DNA from: Alphaproteobacteria bacterium
GTDB taxonomy: Bacteria > Pseudomonadota > Alphaproteobacteria > Rhodospirillales > Rhodospirillaceae
Assembly: GCA_015233585.1 (NCBI GenBank)
Contig: JADFXL010000008.1
Location: 1-36,142, forward strand
Length of the DNA: 36,142 nt
Reading direction: 5' to 3'
This document shows positions 1 to 7,297 of the stretch, piece after piece. The translations under genes and the position numbers were made by a program. The first letter of the stretch is position 1, and each line of letters begins with the position of its first letter. Under the pieces are notes generated by a model. The model saw nothing but the letters and a program-made list of their open reading frames with translations. It had not been told where the DNA came from and ran no database searches.

Positions 1-477
1 CCGCCTCCGGCCAGCCCGAATTGGGCGAGCGGTGTCTGGCGGCATCCCGCCACATGGTAAGAAGGCCCCGCCGGGGATCGGCCACCGGCACGAAGACGGC
101 GGCGATGACCAGATACAGACCGGCCAGCCGCGCCGGGATCAGATTCATAAGATCGTCCAGCCGGGCAGAGGCCCAGCCGAACGCCAGATAGCGTTCGCTG
201 CGATGGCCAACCATGCTGTCGAGCGTGTTGACGGTCTTGTAGACCAGGAGTCCGGGCAAGCCGAACACCACGTACCAGAACACCGGCGCCACCACGCCAT
301 CGCTGAAATTTTCCGCACAGCTTTCAATCGCCGCCCTGGCCACGCCGGCGGCATCCAGGCTGGCCGGATCGCGCCCGCAAATCCGGGCGACGGCCAGACG
401 CCCCCCGTCCAGCCCCTGCCGGGCCAAACCCATCGCCACGGCGGCGACATGGTCATGGAGGCTGCGTTGCAGGATTT
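1..477 (-). pseudogene. cobD: CobD/CbiB adenosylcobinamide-phosphate synthase, 5'-truncated fragment, runs off left edge
   Basis: Reading the minus strand from about 477 down to 1 gives a continuous CobD-type segment. It includes [19 protein letters not shown] and a later stretch matching SPNSGWPEA, both hallmarks of the membrane enzyme that attaches aminopropanol to cobyric acid in B12 synthesis. The family is normally about 310-330 aa; only the middle part is present, and the remainder lies outside the window. The N-terminal third is missing: in this frame a TGA sits at 491-493, just upstream of where the similarity begins, so there is no usable start. The reading is joined out of frame to the end of the secreted-protein ORF (145..948). 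The ORF track does not list this frame as CobD. Whether the truncation is a real rearrangement or an assembly join cannot be decided here. Confidence 0.75.
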
Positions 478-948
478 GATGTCGTGGCTGTCAACATACG
501 ACAGCTTTTCGATTTCCGTGGACAATTGAGACGGATTTACATCCTTCAGGTGGTCCAACAGAGCGGTGGCCTCGGTGCAAAACGCCCGCGGGTCCGCAAT
601 GTAGCGCGCCGAGGCATTGTTGGCCTGGACCGTGGTGAACTGGTTGAGCCGGGTCTGGCTGCTGCGGCCGTAGGCACGTTTGAACCAGGCCGTGAGTGCG
701 CGGGACCTGGCATCCAGCTCGGGCTTGAATCTGGCGACGAAGGCGTTGTAGCGGTCCCGGTCGTCGCAACTCAGTGCGGCCACCATCAGGTGGCTTTGCA
801 CCACGCGCACGCGCAGGGCTGCCTGATCGGCGGGTTTGGCGCACGCGGCGGCCTCGGCCGGCGTCCCGGCCAGCGAGACCGTTGCCAGCGCGGCGGTGGC
901 GGCCATCAGGATGCCGAGAGCCTGTCCGGTAAATCGACGTTTTTCCAT
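145..948 (-). CDS. Small secreted hypothetical protein, C-terminus fused out of frame to cobD remnant
   Basis: Residues 1 to about 34 form a clear Sec signal peptide (KRR, hydrophobic core, then a PAEA-AA cleavage region). The mature part to about residue 163 is a compact helical domain with conserved-looking cysteines ([21 protein letters not shown]). After the last of these the ORF continues for about 100 residues of Trp/Arg/Pro-rich sequence. That tail is only the CobD coding region read in the wrong frame, so the natural protein probably ended near position 480. No strong ribosome site precedes the ATG. I recognise no function; the fold suggests a periplasmic protein. The native stop codon appears to have been lost at the cobD junction. 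Confidence 0.6.
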   Translation of the reverse strand: MEKRRFTGQALGILMAATAALATVSLAGTPAEAAACAKPADQAALRVRVVQSHLMVAALSCDDRDRYNAFVARFKPELDARSRALTAWFKRAYGRSSQTRLNQFTTVQANNASARYIADPRAFCTEATALLDHLKDVNPSQLSTEIEKLSYVDSHDIKSCNAASMTMSPPWRWVWPGRGWTGGVWPSPGFAGAIRPAWMPPAWPGRRLKAVRKISAMAWWRRCSGTWCSACPDSWSTRPSTRSTAWLAIAANAIWRSAGPLPGWTIL

Positions 949-1134
949 AGATATGCACCAATTGAACGTTAATGGCTATTCCAGCCCCCACTATGCACGC
1001 TGGCGTCGCCCTGCCGCAACTCTGAAATTGACGATGCGGCTGTGTTCCGGGTGGTGGAAGAGGCTCAGGACATTCTTTTCTTTGTTCAAGGAGCATGTCA
1101 CACTTTTCCAACGAGGGTCATGCAGGAGGGGAAC

Positions 1135-1458
1135 ATGCGTTTCTGGTTGGTGGCGTTCATGGTTGCCGTCGCGGCGAGTCCCATTGCCTCGCTTCATGCC
1201 CAGGCTCCTGGGGCGGATTACGCGTGGGGAAGGTATCCAGGGGGGGGGTATCCGGCACCTTATTACCAGGGTGACGGGGTGGCGCCGAATGGCTGCTGGC
1301 CGGGTGGCTGCTGGCCATATGGCTATTGGCCGAATGGGTATGGGGCGTATGGCTATGGGGCGGGCGGTTATCGGTATGTCGTTGGACCCAATGGCGGGAC
1401 CGTTTACTACGATAGCCCCAACTCACGTTTTGTGATTCATTATGATCATAGGCCATGA
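1135..1458 (+). CDS. Secreted Gly/Tyr/Trp/Pro-rich small protein
   Basis: The ATG at 1135 is preferred over the upstream start in the ORF track because a strong AGGAGGGG lies just before it and residues 1-22 are a good signal peptide (MRFWLVAFMVAVAASPIASLHAQ). The 107-aa product has a low-complexity core of short PNGYGAYGYG / GGCWPYGYWPNG units with two cysteines. A more ordered C-terminal stretch follows (VVGPNGGTVYYDSPNSRFVIHYD). Such proteins are usually exported, surface or periplasmic, and of unknown role. No partner gene is evident: upstream is a divergent secreted protein, downstream a convergent rloB. Confidence 0.7.
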   Translation: MRFWLVAFMVAVAASPIASLHAQAPGADYAWGRYPGGGYPAPYYQGDGVAPNGCWPGGCWPYGYWPNGYGAYGYGAGGYRYVVGPNGGTVYYDSPNSRFVIHYDHRP

Positions 1459-1575
1459 AAGGGCAGGGGCGCAGCAAACCCGCGTTCTTGGTGGCCTGAA
1501 GAATGATCGCGTTGTCAGGCACGTTGACGTGTATCGGCCTGTGAAATGTCCGTTGGGTCTGGATCTATAGCCAGT

Positions 1576-2223
1576 CTATGATGGGTTGGATTCTTTTATT
1601 GAAAGGAGGTGTTTAACGAGAATGTGAACGCTGGTTGCCGGGTTCTTGGAATTAGTTTCTTTATTGCGTTTTTCCAGGATATCCGCATGAAAGATCGCGA
1701 GATTTAGGTTGTGTGCCGTACCGTTATATATTGTGCCGTGTCCCTTGGTATATTCGGGAAGATACTGTTTTAACTCGTTTATCGCCATATCACATGAAGA
1801 TCGAGACCCCGTGGCAACGATTGGCGCCTCTGACAAGCGGTAATGCAGTAAAAGCCAGACCTCAAAGCAAGGCCATGATGTTATCGCTTGCATCTTCCCT
1901 GCACGTCCGAGTTCGGATTTTGCGATCTTTTCAAGGGCATCATCGTAATTAGTGTGTCCATTTCGATCAAAGACGCAGTACACCTTATCATATTTGTCCG
2001 CTCTATTTTTGTTCTCCGCGAAGGAAACGACGGACATGGGGTCACTTCCATTGGCGGGAGTGATCTCTATGTTTGCACTGCTAAGCCGGAGCGCTCTTAT
2101 AAGTCCCCTAAAATAGGATGGTTCTGTTTTTTTACCTTCGCAAACGATCAGGATATGGTCATACGGTTCCCGCCGTGGAGCGCCCCGGTCGAAACTTTTC
2201 GCGCTTCTTCGACGATCATTCAT
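1576..2223 (-). CDS. rloB: RloB-family protein (Toprim-like partner of an RloA ATPase), putative antiphage defence
   Basis: The 215-aa length is usual for RloB. An Arg-rich N-terminus is followed by HILIVCEGKKTEPSYF, the Toprim-like glutamate motif of this family, then DKVYCVFDRNGH (acidic DxD-like motif) and SWPCFEVWLLLHY. All are characteristic RloB signatures. Its ATG overlaps the stop of rloA (TAATG), so the two are translationally coupled. RloA/RloB pairs are related to AbiL and, more distantly, to PARIS-type ATPase plus Toprim systems. They are found in defence islands and restriction loci. The nuclease role of the Toprim domain is inferred from the family. The region is AT-richer than pyrF, consistent with acquisition. 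Confidence 0.85.
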   Translation of the reverse strand: MNDRRRSAKSFDRGAPRREPYDHILIVCEGKKTEPSYFRGLIRALRLSSANIEITPANGSDPMSVVSFAENKNRADKYDKVYCVFDRNGHTNYDDALEKIAKSELGRAGKMQAITSWPCFEVWLLLHYRLSEAPIVATGSRSSCDMAINELKQYLPEYTKGHGTIYNGTAHNLNLAIFHADILEKRNKETNSKNPATSVHILVKHLLSIKESNPS

Positions 2224-3497
2224 TACGAATTATTTTCGTTTAATATCGGAAGTGCACCGTATTTCCCTCGCAGATACCAGCGCTCAAAATTTTCATCATT
2301 GCGGGGGTTGAAGTCGGAAAGTGGATAAATCCCGGAGGCTCCATTCTGATCTTTTTCGACAAACCAAATTTGATCGCGACGAAATAACTCATTATCCAGG
2401 AATGTTGTATTGTGGGTGCTGAAAATAAGTTGTGAATTGTTTTGGTTTATAGCGCTAGAATGAAATTTTTTGATTAAAAATTTCGTTAACATCGGATGCA
2501 GGCTGGTGTCAATTTCATCAAACAAAAGAACTTCACCATTTTCAAACACCTTGAGCCACGCCCCGGCAGTCAGGCATAACGCCTGCGTGCCAGCCGATTC
2601 GTCGTCTATATCAAGGCCGACAAGCTCCCCATCTTCGCCCAGGTGGAAGAGCGTTATCTTCAATTCACTAAGTTTGGAGTCACCTAGCCGCTGTTCATAA
2701 AACGTACGCGGAGGCGGGCCAAGAGCCATCCTTAATGCGAACGTGTCTGGCATCGGTTGACGTTTGATGCCAATGTCGGCAATGCCTAAATCGGCCTCAT
2801 GCAAGAAACCTAATATTTTTTCTCTTCCTTCCGGCTGGTCATATAATTGTACCATTAATCCTGGATTTAATGTCGCGGTATTAAATATTATAGCTAGCCG
2901 TTTCTGAAACCATTCAAATACCGGGAGAAGTTGCTCGCTATTCAACAGAACAGCCGTCGATAAAAACAGTGCATTCGAACGCGTGGCATCGCGCCAAATC
3001 GAAGGCTGGCCTTTCAAAAACGAGCTGAATTTCCATTGGTACGTTTCACCCGCCTCGTCATACCGCCGGTCAAAGAGGGTTCGTCCGCGCGGATTTGCAT
3101 ACTCCACGAGTCGTTCCTGGTGTATTCGGGCCGCATCCATCGCAATGCTATATTCATACCGGATACCGTTCTGAACAAACGTGATCGCAAACTCGCTCGG
3201 GGCTTCGCGCATGGAATTCGCAAGCTTGAAGGGCGTGTACGGCAACGGCGCAGACGGTGGCATTGAGGCCGAATTCACGATCAGGTTCTGGACAAAGGCA
3301 AACGCCCGCAACAAATTTGTTTTGCCAGCGGCGTTCGGCCCGTAGATCACCGACGTGCGCAAGAATCGTCCGAAACCTGGCAAACCGGCGGTAAATGTGT
3401 TTGTTTCCAGATGCTCATGAACATTCCCCGCCACCATCGAGAGGGCTTGGCGCGATTTGAAGGATCGGAAGTTGCTGACTGCGAATTCGATGAGCAT
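2223..3497 (-). CDS. rloA: RloA-family AAA (ABC-like) ATPase, putative antiphage defence
   Basis: This 424-aa ATPase begins MLIEFAVSNFRSF, the standard start of AAA15/AAA21 OLD-like ATPases. I therefore prefer the ATG at 3497, with AAGGG upstream, to the GTG at 3503. The Walker A motif is YGPNAAGKTN (about residue 52), the Walker B motif is VLLFDEIDTSLHP (about residue 325), and FSTHNTTFLDN is the following H-loop. The middle is the family-specific insertion. It is the first gene of a two-gene minus-strand operon with rloB, divergent from pyrF. By analogy it would sense infection and license the RloB effector. No methylase or restriction subunit is adjacent. Confidence 0.85.
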   Translation of the reverse strand: MLIEFAVSNFRSFKSRQALSMVAGNVHEHLETNTFTAGLPGFGRFLRTSVIYGPNAAGKTNLLRAFAFVQNLIVNSASMPPSAPLPYTPFKLANSMREAPSEFAITFVQNGIRYEYSIAMDAARIHQERLVEYANPRGRTLFDRRYDEAGETYQWKFSSFLKGQPSIWRDATRSNALFLSTAVLLNSEQLLPVFEWFQKRLAIIFNTATLNPGLMVQLYDQPEGREKILGFLHEADLGIADIGIKRQPMPDTFALRMALGPPPRTFYEQRLGDSKLSELKITLFHLGEDGELVGLDIDDESAGTQALCLTAGAWLKVFENGEVLLFDEIDTSLHPMLTKFLIKKFHSSAINQNNSQLIFSTHNTTFLDNELFRRDQIWFVEKDQNGASGIYPLSDFNPRNDENFERWYLRGKYGALPILNENNS

Positions 3498-3590
3498 GGC
3501 CACCCTTGGAACCTATTTCAGGCCGAATATTGCTCTATTTCAGTGAAATTATCAAATTAAATCCGTCTTTACCGAATTTTTCAGAGAACC

Positions 3591-3619
3591 TTGTCCGGTT
3601 TGGGCAAGTCAGGTATACT
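3591..3619 (+). promoter_or_regulatory. Sigma70-type promoter of pyrF
   Basis: TTGTCC at 3591-3596 and TATACT at 3614-3619 are separated by 17 bases and lie about 50 bases upstream of the pyrF start, in the divergent rloA-pyrF gap. The match to the -35/-10 consensus with ideal spacing makes this one of the best promoter candidates in the window. Confidence 0.6.
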
Positions 3620-3667
3620 GCGGCGGCTGGATATTCATGTGTAACACATTTTAGCAAGGGGGAGCAG

Positions 3668-4381
3668 ATGGCCGACAGGCTGCGGATACCGGCGCGGGAC
3701 CGGCTGATTGTGGCTCTGGACGTGCCAACCGTTGAGGAGGCGCGGCAGGTGGTCGCACGGCTGGGGGATGCCGTCACGTTCTATAAGGTCGGGCTGCAAC
3801 TGCTTTTCAGCGGCGGTCTGGAATTGGGGAACGAACTTGTCGGGCAGGGAAAGAATGTGTTTCTCGATGCCAAGCTGCTCGATATCGGCGAGACCGTGCG
3901 AAATGCCGTTGCCAATGTGGCCAGACTCGGGGTGCGCTTTCTTACCGTTCATGGCGACAAGCGCGCCATCCGCGCCGCCGTCGAAGGGCGCGACGGTGAT
4001 ACGGCTTTGAAGATCCTGGCCGTCACCGTGCTCACCAGCCTCGACCAGAGCGATCTTGACGAACTGCACATCCCCATGACCGTTGCCGAATGGGTGGCGC
4101 TGCGCGCCCGGCACGCCCTTGCCGCCGGGTGCGACGGGGTGATCGCTTCCGGTCTGGAAGTGGCCCAGCTCCGCCAGCAACTCGGCGCGGGATCGTTGAT
4201 CATTACGCCCGGCGTCCGCTCGCCCGGCGCCTCCCACGACGATCAGCGCCGCGTCACGACCCCGGCAGAGGCCATTCAGGCCGGCGCCGATTATGTGGTG
4301 GTGGGACGCCAGATCCTCCGCGCCAGCGATCAGCGGCGGGCGGCTATGGCCGTTGTCGAGGAGATTGAGGCCGTCGGGTAA
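3668..4381 (+). CDS. pyrF: Orotidine 5'-phosphate decarboxylase
   Basis: The protein is 237 aa, the usual bacterial type 1 length, with RLIVALDVPTVEEARQ near the N-terminus. The catalytic Asp-Lys-Asp segment is FLDAKLLDIGETV, and the phosphate-binding end is TPGVRSPGASHDDQRR and YVVVGRQIL. It decarboxylates OMP to UMP, the last step of de novo pyrimidine synthesis, in the cytosol. The ORF track starts far upstream at 3506. I choose ATG 3668 because an AAGGGGGA ribosome site lies just before it and the upstream residues are not family-like. A perfect hairpin (family B) follows the stop. This is a core chromosomal gene and anchors the left part as host DNA. Confidence 0.95.
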   Translation: MADRLRIPARDRLIVALDVPTVEEARQVVARLGDAVTFYKVGLQLLFSGGLELGNELVGQGKNVFLDAKLLDIGETVRNAVANVARLGVRFLTVHGDKRAIRAAVEGRDGDTALKILAVTVLTSLDQSDLDELHIPMTVAEWVALRARHALAAGCDGVIASGLEVAQLRQQLGAGSLIITPGVRSPGASHDDQRRVTTPAEAIQAGADYVVVGRQILRASDQRRAAMAVVEEIEAVG

Positions 4382-4388
4382 GGGACAG

Positions 4389-4414
4389 GCACGAGGGACC
4401 TGTCCCTCGTGCTC
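4389..4414. repeat. Family B hairpin repeat, copy B1 (downstream of pyrF)
   Basis: GCACGAGGGA and TCCCTCGTGC form a perfect 10-bp stem around a CCTG loop, eight bases after the pyrF stop codon. There is no T-tract, so a simple intrinsic terminator is unlikely on the plus strand. The same GAGGG/CCCTCGTGCTCCC core recurs at 8.87, 10.97, 19.77, 24.22, 26.33 and 34.71 kb. Confidence 0.7.
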
Positions 4415-4500
4415 CCGGCATCATGTCCATAATGGATGGAGTCTCTTGCCAAAAGGATGCGAAATGGTCATAATGCCGCATCCATACCGAAGGGGGCATC

Positions 4501-5127
4501 ATGACGAAGATCATCGCACAACCTGTCACCGCGCATCACCCGGATATCATTCAGGCCAATCGGGTTGCCGCTCGCGCCGCCACCGCCCGCGCCCGCCGCT
4601 CGCGGCTCCGGGAGCACGCCGATCCGCTGGAACTTCGCGCCAGGAACGGGGCGGATATCATTCGCGTCGAGACACTGGAAGGCGGGGAGCGCAAACATCC
4701 GCGTAAAGTCCGTCATCCGCTGGAGAGCCTGCTGGCCCGTGGCGCCATCGACATTCGCCAACATGCCGCCGGAATGCGCCTGTTCAACGCATGGCAAATC
4801 GGCCCCTGCCGGGCGCGCGACACCGACGGGGGCGAGCGCCTTCCCGGGATCCGGGGCGCGGGCGGCATCGACGGCCTCACCGTCGCCGCCCTCGACGCCT
4901 GCCGGGATTACCGCCTTGCGCTGGAGTTCCTCGGGCTGCGTCTGTCGGCATATGTTCTGCCGGTCGTGTGCGAGGAAATCTCCGTACGTGAATTCTGTGC
5001 CCGTTTGGAACGGAAACGTCTGGAGGGGGGCGGCTCACGGCAGGCGTGCCTGCCTGGGGATGAACACGGCGTCATGGCCGTGCTGCGCCTGGGTCTGGCC
5101 TCGCTGGCGGATTATTACCAGTATTGA
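4501..5127 (+). CDS. DUF6456-like protein, possible DNA-binding regulator
   Basis: The 208-aa protein has an Ala/Arg-rich N-terminus. A block HPLESLLARGAIDIRQHAAGMRLFNAW (about residues 74-100) follows. The C-terminal half is VVCEEISVREFCARLERKR followed by VLRLGLASLADYY. This layout resembles DUF6456 (a segment beginning SPL-x-x-L, an AGxRL helix, then a compact helical end), found in alphaproteobacteria and phage-related loci. I cannot name a target. A strong GGGGG site precedes the ATG. The gap before it holds an imperfect inverted repeat (GGATGCG ... CGCATCC, about 4456-4484) that could be an operator. Its TGA overlaps an ATG (TGATG) of the next reading frame. Confidence 0.55.
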   Translation: MTKIIAQPVTAHHPDIIQANRVAARAATARARRSRLREHADPLELRARNGADIIRVETLEGGERKHPRKVRHPLESLLARGAIDIRQHAAGMRLFNAWQIGPCRARDTDGGERLPGIRGAGGIDGLTVAALDACRDYRLALEFLGLRLSAYVLPVVCEEISVREFCARLERKRLEGGGSRQACLPGDEHGVMAVLRLGLASLADYYQY

Positions 5128-5144
5128 TGGGGAAACGTTCAGGG

Positions 5145-5477
5145 ATGAAACGCATGAAACGCTGGCATTTTCGCTTTGTCCTGGCCCTGGCCCTGGCCGT
5201 TCTGGTTCCGGGGGCAGCGGCGACGGCACAGATGACCCCTGGGCAAAAGCAACGCGCGCAGTATGACCTGGCGCTGGCGGAGGCCCGCAAGCAGTTTCGT
5301 CTGGTCACGGACGCTCTTCAAAGCGACCAGCGCGCGCTGGCTACGGCGAAGGCGCCGTCTCAGGCCCGGCAGACGCGGGTGAGAATCGACGAAGAGCAAC
5401 AGCACCTGGCACAATTGCAGCAACAGATTCAGACGTTACAGGAGTGGATCGCCAGGTTGGATGGCCAGTCGCGCTGA
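5145..5477 (+). CDS. Small exported coiled-coil protein
   Basis: An N-terminal signal peptide (MKRMKRWHFRFVLALALAVLVPGAAATAQ) is followed by about 80 residues of Gln/Ala/Leu-rich helix (LAQLQQQIQTLQEWIARL) expected to form a coiled coil. Several starts are possible (TTG 5124, ATG 5127, 5145 or 5154). I choose 5145 because it gives a standard signal peptide n-region and has a purine-rich stretch upstream. The last 137 bases overlap the 3' end of the convergent VirK/YbjX gene. The function is unknown; it is probably periplasmic. Confidence 0.6.
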   Translation: MKRMKRWHFRFVLALALAVLVPGAAATAQMTPGQKQRAQYDLALAEARKQFRLVTDALQSDQRALATAKAPSQARQTRVRIDEEQQHLAQLQQQIQTLQEWIARLDGQSR

Positions 5478-6492
5478 GGGTCTGCGGGAGGCTGGCTTCG
5501 GATTCGGTGCGGGAGAGCGGGATTTGGCAATATTCCCGGAGCTTGTCCCGCACGCTTTCCGAAATTTGCCACACGAAGCGGCGTTTTTTCCTCGTCCGTG
5601 ACCGGTGGTCGCGCTTGATGAGGGTGAGCGGTTTTTCGCGGAACGGAAGCGAAAGGCAGAAAAAACCGGTCTGATTTTTTATCGCGCCGCGAGAAATGAA
5701 ATAATCGTCGTATGCCGTGGAAAATTCGGTCGAAGGCTGTTTCGGATTGGAATTTCCGACGCAGGTGGAACTGGAAACGCTGGCAATATATTGGACCCCA
5801 AGTGCCATTGCGATACCCTGAAGCGCGGCGACAAGCACGGTTTGCGGCGATACTTCGAGCATACTCTTCGTTGCGTGCTGAATTTGCGTAAAGCACCCCC
5901 TCACTCCCTGTAATCGAGAAATCAACAGGGTGGCTTCAACGTCCAATCCCACAACAAAACCAGGAACAATTGTAAAGGATAATATGAATATCGCTGTATT
6001 TTCCAAATCAAAAGTAATAGAAAATTCACCTTCAGAGTGATATGGCATTGATAGGGACATATTTACTTCAAAACGACTGTCCTGATTTACGTATTCATAG
6101 ATAACGACACGTTCAAACAATATCTTGCGAAGCAGGTCAGGTCTCAATGCTGTGGATATGTATTTGTAGTGATATCTTATGGACGCACTGCGCAGGGGTG
6201 TTGCAAGTCCGTATGCCAAGTATTCATTTTTCAGATACTTCAATGAAAGGTGAGGCTGTTTTTCTGTGACGCCCTTGTAGACGGGAAGTTGAAGAATTTG
6301 GATTATCTCGCGATGGTGACGGAGGTTGGCGAGAAGGCGAAGCGGCACTATGGCAAGGAGATTGAAAAAACGAGGGAAGTTCAAATATTTCTTTTGGCTT
6401 ACGGAGAGCCGTAACGCCAGATAACCCATACGCAGAACGCCATGGTAGGTTAAGTGCAAATGTTTGGCTGCCACGGATAGATCTGCAAACAT
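5341..6492 (-). CDS. VirK/YbjX family protein (DUF535)
   Basis: The 383-aa protein carries the DUF535 arrangement. The N-terminal part has LSLKYLKNEYLAYGL. The middle is a beta-rich domain (EGEFSITFDLE, IFILSFTIVPG). The diagnostic end is YDDYFISRGA followed by GFFCLSLPF and IKRDHRSRTRKKRRF. Family members (VirK of Shigella, YbjX of E. coli) are linked to virulence, membrane stress or antimicrobial-peptide resistance, but the biochemistry is not settled. After the RSRTRKKR motif the ORF extends about 75 residues of low-conservation sequence. This tail overlaps the convergent small exported gene and is longer than usual for the family. No strong ribosome site is seen before the ATG. Confidence 0.75.
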   Translation of the reverse strand: MFADLSVAAKHLHLTYHGVLRMGYLALRLSVSQKKYLNFPRFFNLLAIVPLRLLANLRHHREIIQILQLPVYKGVTEKQPHLSLKYLKNEYLAYGLATPLRSASIRYHYKYISTALRPDLLRKILFERVVIYEYVNQDSRFEVNMSLSMPYHSEGEFSITFDLENTAIFILSFTIVPGFVVGLDVEATLLISRLQGVRGCFTQIQHATKSMLEVSPQTVLVAALQGIAMALGVQYIASVSSSTCVGNSNPKQPSTEFSTAYDDYFISRGAIKNQTGFFCLSLPFREKPLTLIKRDHRSRTRKKRRFVWQISESVRDKLREYCQIPLSRTESEASLPQTLSATGHPTWRSTPVTSESVAAIVPGAVALRRFSPASAGPETAPSP

Positions 6493-6850
6493 CTTTTTGG
6501 CCTGAAATACAAAAAATATAACTTTAAGATGAAACCCCTAAATCACCAAGGGTAAACGCCACAGCTTTTCAGTATTTCTAAGATATCGGGACAGCGGGTG
6601 CAAGAGGAAAATTTTTTGCAAGGCGTAAGGTAATATTGTCGCCAGGCGTATCCTTTTGCCATGCTCCCTCCTGTGGCCACGGACCAGGAACGGCGCATTC
6701 CCCCCCCTTGACATGTCCGCCAGACGTATGGTAGGTCTTGGGCAAGATGGAATTGGTGTGAGCGGGTGCCCTCTCCTGGATGAGAGTGGGGCGGCCCGCT
6801 TTTTCGTTTTCGGGGGGGCGGACGCCCTGCTTTGACCAGGAGGTCGCGCC
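6493..6850. other. Host-phage junction intergenic region without a gene
   Basis: These 358 bases separate the VirK/YbjX start from the first phage gene. I find no convincing ORF; the listed minus-strand ORFs lack family character. The region contains a TTGACA (6708-6713), which could be a -35 for the structural operon, although a good -10 at 17 bases is missing. A GC-rich stretch followed by T-rich sequence near 6790-6815 is similar in placement to the terminators that precede other genes of this cluster. No attachment-site repeat was recognised. Confidence 0.4.
6708..6736 (+). promoter_or_regulatory. Possible promoter ahead of terminase genes
   Basis: A consensus TTGACA at 6708-6713 faces the small terminase. 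Downstream are TATGGT (13-base spacer, too short) and GTAGGT (17-base spacer, weak). The -35 match and position suggest a late-operon promoter, but the -10 is poor. Confidence 0.25.
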
Positions 6851-7285
6851 ATGCCTAAGACCTGGGTGCCATCCGACAAGCAGCGGGCCACGGTTCATAC
6901 CCTGGCTTCTTATGGCTTTCCCACCACCGAGATTGCCAAGGTGGTCGGGGTTGCGGCCAGTACGTTGCGCAAGCATTGCCAGCATGAACTCGATACCGCA
7001 CCCATTGAGGCCAATGCCCGGGTCGCCCAGTTCCTGCTTGACCATGCGACTCAGGGCACCGCTGCCGCCAATATTCAGGCCGCTATTTTCTGGCTGCGGA
7101 CTCGTGCCCGCTGGCGGGAGACGCCGGTAAGCCTGGAACATTCCGGGCCGGAGGGCGGGCCGATCCAGCTTGCCGGGACGCCGGAACAGAGGAAAGCCGC
7201 GCTGGATATGGCGCTGGCCATGGTGGTGGCGTTCGAGCCGCAGGCGGAAGCCCTGACGATCGACCATGAAGATGATGCCGGATAG
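6851..7285 (+). CDS. Putative small terminase subunit (HTH DNA-binding)
   Basis: The 144-aa protein starts after AGGAGG. Residues about 12-45 form a helix-turn-helix (ATVHTLASYGFPTTEIAKVVGVAASTLRKH), the fold used by small terminases to recognise packaging sites. AAIFWLRTRARWRE, a stretch often seen in this group, follows, and the C-terminus is acidic. It sits 12 bases upstream of the large terminase, the expected neighbour. Its role would be to bind phage DNA and hand it to the motor subunit. A general HTH regulator is the alternative, but position favours terminase. Confidence 0.7.
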   Translation: MPKTWVPSDKQRATVHTLASYGFPTTEIAKVVGVAASTLRKHCQHELDTAPIEANARVAQFLLDHATQGTAAANIQAAIFWLRTRARWRETPVSLEHSGPEGGPIQLAGTPEQRKAALDMALAMVVAFEPQAEALTIDHEDDAG

Positions 7286-7297
7286 GGATTCCCAAGC

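Noticed and set aside
3506-3667. Extended N-terminus of pyrF
   Set aside because: The region holds the promoter; ATG 3668 with its ribosome site matches normal PyrF length.
6493-6850. tRNA or attachment site at the left prophage end
   Set aside because: No cloverleaf or direct repeat partner could be found by eye in the window.
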